Positions 5,367 through 9,212 of a DNA stretch of 9,212 nt are shown here, piece by piece. Where the stretch lies: assembly GCA_030690925.1 (NCBI GenBank), contig JAUYFO010000051.1:1-9212 (forward strand). Reading direction: 5' to 3'. The stretch's first letter is position 1; each line of letters starts with the position of its first letter. Made by a program: the position numbers and the translations under genes. This stretch comes from Candidatus Moraniibacteriota bacterium. Its GTDB lineage: Bacteria > Patescibacteriota > Minisyncoccia > Moranbacterales > UBA1568. Under the pieces are notes generated by a model that had not been told where the DNA came from, did not search any database, and was given only the letters and a program-made list of their open reading frames with translations.

Positions 5367-5520
5367 GTACGCCAACTGCTTGGCGTACGTGGGATGTCGG
5401 AAGCCGGAACGATGTACGAGTTTGCTCCGCCAGCTGGCGGGGCAAGGCGAGGACCGTGAGGCGGGGTCGAGAAATTTTTCCGTCAGGAAAAATATTCGTG
5501 ACCAACTCCCCTTGTGGCTA
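5367..5520. repeat. Hairpin-rich segment ending in a copy of the tRNA-Glu 3' end
   Basis: Bases 5505-5520 repeat the tRNA-Glu tail (5330-5345) with 15 of 16 matching, and the next base also agrees. Three strong hairpins lie between the copies: GTACGCCAA/TTGGCGTAC with loop CTGC (5367-5388), GCTCCGCCAG/CTGGCGGGGC (5424-5443), and ATTTTTCC/GGAAAAAT with loop GTCA (5474-5493) inside GGTC/GACC (5465-5503). I see no gene here. The layout parallels the element after tRNA-Tyr, though the inner sequences do not clearly match. Confidence 0.65.
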
Positions 5521-5533
5521 CTCATGTTTGTAT

Positions 5534-5561
5534 AAAAAAAGCCTCCGGTTTAATGCGGAGG
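5534..5561 (-). terminator. Intrinsic terminator of the minus-strand gene
   Basis: CCTCCG (5542-5547) and CGGAGG (5556-5561) form a 6-bp stem. Read on the minus strand it is followed by a run of seven T (5540-5534), 27 nt after the stop codon of the gene ending at 5588. Confidence 0.8.
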
Positions 5562-5587
5562 TGAGTGGCGCTGTGCTGAGAGTTTTC

Positions 5588-6265
5588 TCAGTCGCCGATT
5601 CTGAAGTTTTCAAGAGCAATCCCGAGGTAGTGTTCGCGATGTTTTCGTTCGGCACATTCAGCCAAGACATGAGCGAGGAGTTCCTCGGGATTCCATTCAT
5701 CCACACGCTGTTCCTGGTTGAGGGCTCGACGACCGTTGGTGCCAGAATGTACCGAGGCAACAAGTCGGCCAAGGAGAGTCTCCTGCTCAGTGGTAGAAGC
5801 ATCATGGCTCAATTTGATCACTATGTTGTCGCTTGGTATGGCAGCTGAACCAGCCTGGAAAATAATCGCATCAAGCGCGAACTCTATTTTTGCTATGCGA
5901 TCTCCTGAGCCGTGTTTCGGCCCCCTATCCCAAGCCTCGCCGCTGGGACGCCGAGCTTCGTAAAAAATAAAGTTGCCGCGCCTGAGAGTGAGTGCACGGT
6001 CAATCATCTGAATGACCATGGGTTCCTTACTCATGGTGATGAGAGAGGATAATCCACGCTTTGCCCGGGCAAAGATTTCAGTTTGCCGTTGCTGTACAGC
6101 GGCTGTCCGTGCTGCTGTCGCTGTTTGTTGATCGGCCAGCGCCCGTTCGTTGGCGTCGATAGCGTGTTGGTGACTCCCGATAATTTTCTTGATGCTCTTT
6201 CGTCGCGCATTGGTCAACCCAGCGGCTATGGACCTGGTGTCTAGGGATAATTGGTAACGAGCCAT
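5588..6265 (-). CDS. Protein of unknown function with predicted coiled coil
   Basis: I do not recognise this 225-residue protein. Residues about 20-75 are rich in Ala, Gln, Arg and Glu (SIKKIIGSHQHAIDANERAL, then ADQQTATAARTAAVQQRQTE) and look like a long helix or coiled coil. A second part (about 90-150) mixes strands and Gly, including RGNFIFYEARRPSGEAWDRG. The C-terminal third (PEELLAHVLAECAERKHREH) is helical and charged. No membrane segment or signal peptide is seen, so it is probably cytoplasmic. The chosen ATG at 6265 has AAGGA 7 nt upstream; a GTG at 6298 would add 11 residues but lies inside the predicted -10 box. It has its own promoter and terminator, so it is a single-gene unit, divergent from the exonuclease gene. 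Confidence 0.7.
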   Translation of the reverse strand: MARYQLSLDTRSIAAGLTNARRKSIKKIIGSHQHAIDANERALADQQTATAARTAAVQQRQTEIFARAKRGLSSLITMSKEPMVIQMIDRALTLRRGNFIFYEARRPSGEAWDRGPKHGSGDRIAKIEFALDAIIFQAGSAAIPSDNIVIKLSHDASTTEQETLLGRLVASVHSGTNGRRALNQEQRVDEWNPEELLAHVLAECAERKHREHYLGIALENFRIGD

Positions 6266-6296
6266 GGTAACATCCTTGTTGGTTGAACTCGAGAGC

Positions 6297-6326
6297 ACTA
6301 TAGGTCTTTTCGTGACTGAACGTCAA
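6297..6326 (-). promoter_or_regulatory. Promoter of the unknown minus-strand gene
   Basis: On the minus strand TTGACG (6326-6321) and TATAGT (6302-6297) are separated by 18 bp. Transcription would start near 6290, about 25 nt before the ATG. This also rules out the upstream GTG start at 6298. Confidence 0.65.
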
Positions 6327-6361
6327 GGGGATAAATAGAAGACAGAAACCCTGCTTTTTCA

Positions 6362-6370
6362 TGCTAAAAT
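6362..6370 (+). promoter_or_regulatory. Possible extended -10 for the exonuclease gene
   Basis: TG-C-TAAAAT at 6362-6370 fits an extended -10; no convincing -35 precedes it. A small palindrome GAGAG-AAG-CTCTC (6374-6386) lies at the expected start of transcription. Confidence 0.3.
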
Positions 6371-6414
6371 AATGAGAGAAGCTCTCTGTTAATTGATTAT
6401 AGCTGACTGTCATT

Positions 6415-7128
6415 ATGGCTACGCTGGTATTTGACATTGAAACCGTCGGAGAGGACTTCGATACCCTGGATCAAACCAGTCAGGATGTTTTGACGCGCTG
6501 GATTAAGCGGGAATCTGAAAGTGGGGAAGATTATACCGCAGCTTTGGCTGATCTCAAGGCGGGAATGGGCTTTTCACCACTGACCGGGCAAATTGTGGCC
6601 ATTGGCATCCGGGATGTTGAGCGGGAGAAAAGTGCGGTGTATTTTCAGGCCTCCAAAGATGGCCAGGAAAAAAGTTTTGAGGAAGGGGACTGCAAATTTG
6701 AGGTGATGACGGAACAAGACACGCTCCAGAAGTTTTGGGACGTGGTGGAGAAATACGATACGTTTGTGACCTTCAACGGACGTGCGTTCGATGTACCATT
6801 CCTCATGGTGCGGTCGGCGGTGCACGGAATTCGACCAAGCAAAAATCTTTTGGGCAATCGCTATCTGAATTATCATCCCTCCAACGCTCGCCATGTCGAT
6901 TTATTGGATCAGCTGACGTTTTATGGAGCCATGCGTAAGAAGGGAAGCCTGCATCTGTGGTGTCGCCTCTTCGGGATTGAAAGTCCCAAGGCTCAGGGTG
7001 TGGACGGAGACGATGTGAAGGCTCTCTATGAGAGTGGTAAGAGTGATGATATTGCTCGTTACAACGCCCGGGACTTACGGGCGACCGCCGAGTTGTACCA
7101 GCGTTATGTGAAGTTTCTGCAATTCTAG
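6415..7128 (+). CDS. Predicted 3'-5' exonuclease of the DNA polymerase B exonuclease type
   Basis: The 237-residue protein is a stand-alone DEDDy exonuclease, related to the proofreading domain of family B polymerases (the DNA_pol_B_exo2 type). Exo I is VFDIET with D7 and E9. Exo II is TFNGRAFDVPFL with N121 and D126. HVDLLD follows at 160-165. Exo III is YNARDLRAT with Y216 and D220. Such enzymes remove nucleotides from DNA or RNA 3' ends using two metal ions; the substrate of this one is unknown. The length is normal for a single-domain member and no polymerase domain follows. The ATG lacks a clear ribosome binding site. It is divergent from the unknown gene and 115 nt upstream of idsA, with a weak hairpin but no clear terminator between. 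Confidence 0.85.
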   Translation: MATLVFDIETVGEDFDTLDQTSQDVLTRWIKRESESGEDYTAALADLKAGMGFSPLTGQIVAIGIRDVEREKSAVYFQASKDGQEKSFEEGDCKFEVMTEQDTLQKFWDVVEKYDTFVTFNGRAFDVPFLMVRSAVHGIRPSKNLLGNRYLNYHPSNARHVDLLDQLTFYGAMRKKGSLHLWCRLFGIESPKAQGVDGDDVKALYESGKSDDIARYNARDLRATAELYQRYVKFLQF

Positions 7129-7168
7129 TTTGGTCCCGTCTGCAACGTGCTGTGCGTAGCAGGCAGGC

Positions 7169-7216
7169 TTGTCTTGGCTGCGTTTTCTTGCTACACTCCC
7201 AGGCATATTGTAAGAT
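7169..7216 (+). promoter_or_regulatory. Candidate promoters of idsA-uppS
   Basis: Two overlapping candidates are seen: TTGTCT (7169-7174) with TACACT (7192-7197), and TTGCTA (7188-7193) with TAAGAT (7211-7216), both with 17-bp spacing. The first is close to the rpsB promoter. Upstream, CTGCAACG (7140-7147) and CGTAGCAG (7155-7162) form a hairpin with one mismatch and no T run. The 5' UTR is pyrimidine-rich with no ribosome binding site before the ATG at 7244. Confidence 0.45.
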
Positions 7217-7243
7217 TTTTTTGTTTCCTTCACCCCTCTGCCT

Positions 7244-8320
7244 ATGCAGATTGAACAAGAATTGAAAAACTTCAAAGGACGATTGGACCCATTGATCCAT
7301 GACTATTTTACCTCTGTCCTGGAAGGAGTCATCAGGGAGGATGGTCTGGTAGCAGAAGCCTTGGGGCACACCGAGACGATTGTTCTTTCCGGAGGCAAGC
7401 GTTTGCGGGCGGCTTTCATGTACTACGGCTACTTGGGAGCCGGAGGAACAGAAGAGGAGAAAATCCTGCGTGCTTCTATGAGCGTGGAGCTTATCCATGC
7501 CTTTTTGTTGGTTCATGACGATATCATTGATCGAGATGACATGCGCCATGGAGTGCCGACGCTTCATAAGCGCTATGCTGGCTTTGGTCGGCGTTTCTTT
7601 CCGGAACAGGATTGTGAACACTTCGGAAACTCGATCGCACTTATTATGGGTGATATGCTCTATGCATTGGGCAACGGCATCATTTTCCGCTCGGATTTTC
7701 CAAAGGAACGAGTGCTTCAGGCGCTCTCATGCCTGCAGAATATCGTAACCTTTACTGTCGTTGGCCAAGCGCGGGATGTTTACATGGAGTACAAGGGTGA
7801 GGCGAGCGAAGCGGAGATTCTGACTATGTACAAGAATAAAACGGCCAAGTACACCGTAGAAGGGCCGCTCCATTTGGGGGCTCTGCTGGCAGGGGGCAGC
7901 CCAGAGCTTTTGAGTAGTCTTTCAGCTTATGCTCTACCGCTTGGCATCGCCTTTCAGATTCAGGATGATATCTTGGGGATATTTGGCTCCACGCTGCGTA
8001 CTGGCAAGCCGGTAGGGTCTGATATCAAGGAGGGCAAGATAACGCTTTTGGTGGCGCGAGCGCTGAAAAATGGCACAAAAGCAGAGCAGAAACGCCTGAA
8101 AGCAATCTTGGCCCGCGGAACAGCACTGACGGAAGCAGAACAAGAAGAGTTCTGTGCGATGATACAGAAGACCGGCTCTTTGGAACAGGTCAAAACGTTG
8201 GCAGAAGAATACATTGCTACTGGCAAACAGGCGCTCTCCAAACTTAAGACGATGGTGACACCACAAGCCTACGATTTTCTTGAGGGAGTAGCCGAATATA
8301 TGATCAAGCGTGAATACTAA
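7244..8320 (+). CDS. idsA: All-trans polyprenyl diphosphate synthase (GGPP/FPP synthase type)
   Basis: The enzyme joins isopentenyl diphosphate units onto an allylic diphosphate to build an all-trans chain. The 358-residue product has GGKRLR (50-55), the first Asp-rich motif HDDIIDRDD (DDIID at 92-96), KNKTAKYT (197-204), the second motif FQIQDDILG (D241, D242), and GSDIKEGKITLL (258-269). The residue five before the first motif is F87 and there is no insertion in that motif, the pattern known from archaeal-type GGPP synthases. A C20 product is likely but not proven. The second motif has G245 where DDxxD has Asp, which I believe is common in some bacterial members. uppS follows at once, so this probably provides its allylic primer. 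The gene symbol is a best fit. Confidence 0.88.
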   Translation: MQIEQELKNFKGRLDPLIHDYFTSVLEGVIREDGLVAEALGHTETIVLSGGKRLRAAFMYYGYLGAGGTEEEKILRASMSVELIHAFLLVHDDIIDRDDMRHGVPTLHKRYAGFGRRFFPEQDCEHFGNSIALIMGDMLYALGNGIIFRSDFPKERVLQALSCLQNIVTFTVVGQARDVYMEYKGEASEAEILTMYKNKTAKYTVEGPLHLGALLAGGSPELLSSLSAYALPLGIAFQIQDDILGIFGSTLRTGKPVGSDIKEGKITLLVARALKNGTKAEQKRLKAILARGTALTEAEQEEFCAMIQKTGSLEQVKTLAEEYIATGKQALSKLKTMVTPQAYDFLEGVAEYMIKREY

Positions 8321-8324
8321 ACAC

Positions 8325-9047
8325 ATGACTGCAATCGACCCAAAACAAAGTGATCTACCTCGCCATCTGGTGATTATCCCAGATGGCAACCGTCGCTGGG
8401 CCACGAAGCGAAGACTGGAGCCTTGGCAGGGCCATGAGGCGGGGGCTGAGAACACGGAGCGGCTTATCCGCGAGGCGCGCCGATTGGGGGTGCGCGAGAT
8501 TTCTTTCTGGGGGTCGTCATTGGAAAACCTCACCAAGCGTCCGGCGCTGGAGAGCAAGGCGCTCCTACGTATTTACGAAATCTATTTCAAGAAATTACTG
8601 GAGAACGGTGACATCCATAAAGATCGGGCAAAAATTCGTTTTATTGGTCATTGGGAGGAGCAGTTTCCAGAATCGCTTAAGAGTGTTTTGCGTGAATGTC
8701 TAAAGGCAACCAAGACGTATGATCAGTACTTTCTCAATTTTTTTCTGGCCTACAGTGGGGATGATGAGATGCGCCTGGCCTTTGAGCAAGTAGCCAGGAG
8801 TCTGCCTACCGGAGAGAGGGTAACGAATGAGATGATCAAAGCCAATCTCATGACCAAGGATTTGCCTCCGGTGGACCTGCTTATCCGGACTGGTGGCGAG
8901 CCCCACCTGTCGGCTGGCTTTATGATGTGGGATATGGCGAATACCCAGCTTTTTTTCTCGGAAAAATTGTACCCTGATTTCGATGAAGCAGCGCTTCGAT
9001 CGGCACTGGAAGACTATGTTGGGCGGGGGCGACGTTTCGGGAAATGA
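8325..9047 (+). CDS. uppS: Isoprenyl transferase (undecaprenyl diphosphate synthase family)
   Basis: This cis-prenyltransferase extends an allylic diphosphate with cis isoprene units to make the long polyprenyl diphosphate carrier for peptidoglycan and glycan synthesis. In the 240-residue product, IIPDGNRRWA holds catalytic D20 and N22, GHEAG follows at 37-41, and FWGSSLENLTKRP (61-73) is the substrate loop. DLLIRTGGE (184-192) is followed by LSAGFMMWDMANTQLFF and YPDF. The RTGGE form differs from the RTSGE of E. coli, and SAGFMMW replaces SNFLLW. I take the ATG at 8325, 4 nt after the idsA stop; a GTG at 8310 overlapping idsA would add 5 residues. Neither has a ribosome binding site, so coupling to idsA is likely. 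No clear terminator follows. Confidence 0.93.
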   Translation: MTAIDPKQSDLPRHLVIIPDGNRRWATKRRLEPWQGHEAGAENTERLIREARRLGVREISFWGSSLENLTKRPALESKALLRIYEIYFKKLLENGDIHKDRAKIRFIGHWEEQFPESLKSVLRECLKATKTYDQYFLNFFLAYSGDDEMRLAFEQVARSLPTGERVTNEMIKANLMTKDLPPVDLLIRTGGEPHLSAGFMMWDMANTQLFFSEKLYPDFDEAALRSALEDYVGRGRRFGK

Positions 9048-9137
9048 TCCCACATCTTTATTACTCGTGTGAACCAGTAGGCGGCCACCCTTCTTAATTC
9101 CCTACGGGTGCAGGCTCTTCTTGGAAAAGGTGCGGGA

Positions 9138-9155
9138 CGTGTCAAATGATTTATC
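9138..9155. repeat. Right copy of the 18-bp inverted repeat
   Basis: Exact reverse complement of bases 1-18. It forms the left part of the first unit of the tandem repeat that follows. Confidence 0.7.
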
Positions 9156-9203
9156 TTAGACACCGTAGCTCCTCCGTTTGAATGATATATTTTGACACCG
9201 TAG
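9139..9203. repeat. Tandem repeat units resembling transposon-end binding sites
   Basis: Two related units follow each other: AATGAT...GACACCGTAG at 9145-9168 and again at 9181-9203, with the exact 10-mer GACACCGTAG at 9159-9168 and 9194-9203 (35 bp apart). The first unit is also bracketed by GTGTC (9139) and GACAC (9159). Several related sites in a row are typical of multi-site transposase ends (for example IS21-like), but no transposase is present here and the family is not assigned. Confidence 0.5.
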
Positions 9204-9212
9204 GCGTGATGA

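Noticed and set aside
5240..5848. Plus-strand ORF covering tRNA-Glu and the hairpin segment
   Set aside because: It reads through a tRNA, three hairpins and a terminator, then antisense to the unknown gene.
6803..7621. 272-codon minus-strand ORF across the exonuclease and idsA genes
   Set aside because: It overlaps two well-supported genes on the other strand and their intergenic promoter; it is a shadow frame.
1..9212. CRISPR array
   Set aside because: No regularly spaced direct repeats with unique spacers were seen; the only tandem repeats are the two imperfect units near the right edge.

Overview
The window looks like a piece of a Patescibacteria (Candidate Phyla Radiation) genome. This is inferred from gene content, not from a database search. 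Pointers are a short EF-Ts, a zinc-ribbon L33, tRNA genes without an encoded CCA, free-standing homing-type endonucleases beside tRNAs, a group I intron in a tRNA, and protein motifs I associate with that group (for example the RTGGE form of UppS). TGA is used as a stop and the Trp tRNA has anticodon CCA, so the standard bacterial code fits.

Layout. (1) 1-2603: an 18-bp repeat at the very start, a clear promoter and a leader, then an apparent operon rpsB - tsf - membrane-anchored TPR protein. (2) 2587-5520: a tRNA-rich accessory zone. tRNA-Thr(TGT) on the minus strand is followed 2 nt later by a Vsr-like nuclease gene. On the plus strand come tRNA-Tyr(GTA), a palindromic element built from copies of the tRNA-Tyr 3' end, a LAGLIDADG-like endonuclease gene, and tRNA-Thr(GGT), whose anticodon loop is split by a 214-nt group I intron. 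The endonuclease gene runs into this tRNA and takes its stop codon from tRNA bases 8-10. Then come rpmG (53 codons), tRNA-Trp(CCA) and tRNA-Glu(CTC). tRNA-Glu is also followed by a hairpin-rich stretch ending in a copy of its own 3' end. (3) 5534-6326: a minus-strand gene of unknown function with its own promoter and terminator. (4) 6362-9047: a PolB-type 3'-5' exonuclease gene, then idsA (all-trans prenyl diphosphate synthase) and uppS (cis-prenyltransferase), which together supply the polyprenyl lipid carrier for envelope synthesis. (5) 9048-9212: noncoding DNA with tandem repeats; one is the inverted partner of the repeat at position 1, which suggests mobile-element ends near both edges.

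The most notable theme is tRNA parasitism. Four of the five tRNA loci carry an added element at or inside the tRNA: a nuclease gene abutting a 3' end, an intron plus endonuclease gene overlapping a 5' end, and two duplications of tRNA 3' ends around structured DNA. The order Thr-Tyr-Thr...rpmG-Trp resembles the conserved bacterial tRNA/tufB/rpmG-trnW-secE neighbourhood, here without tufB, secE or nusG.
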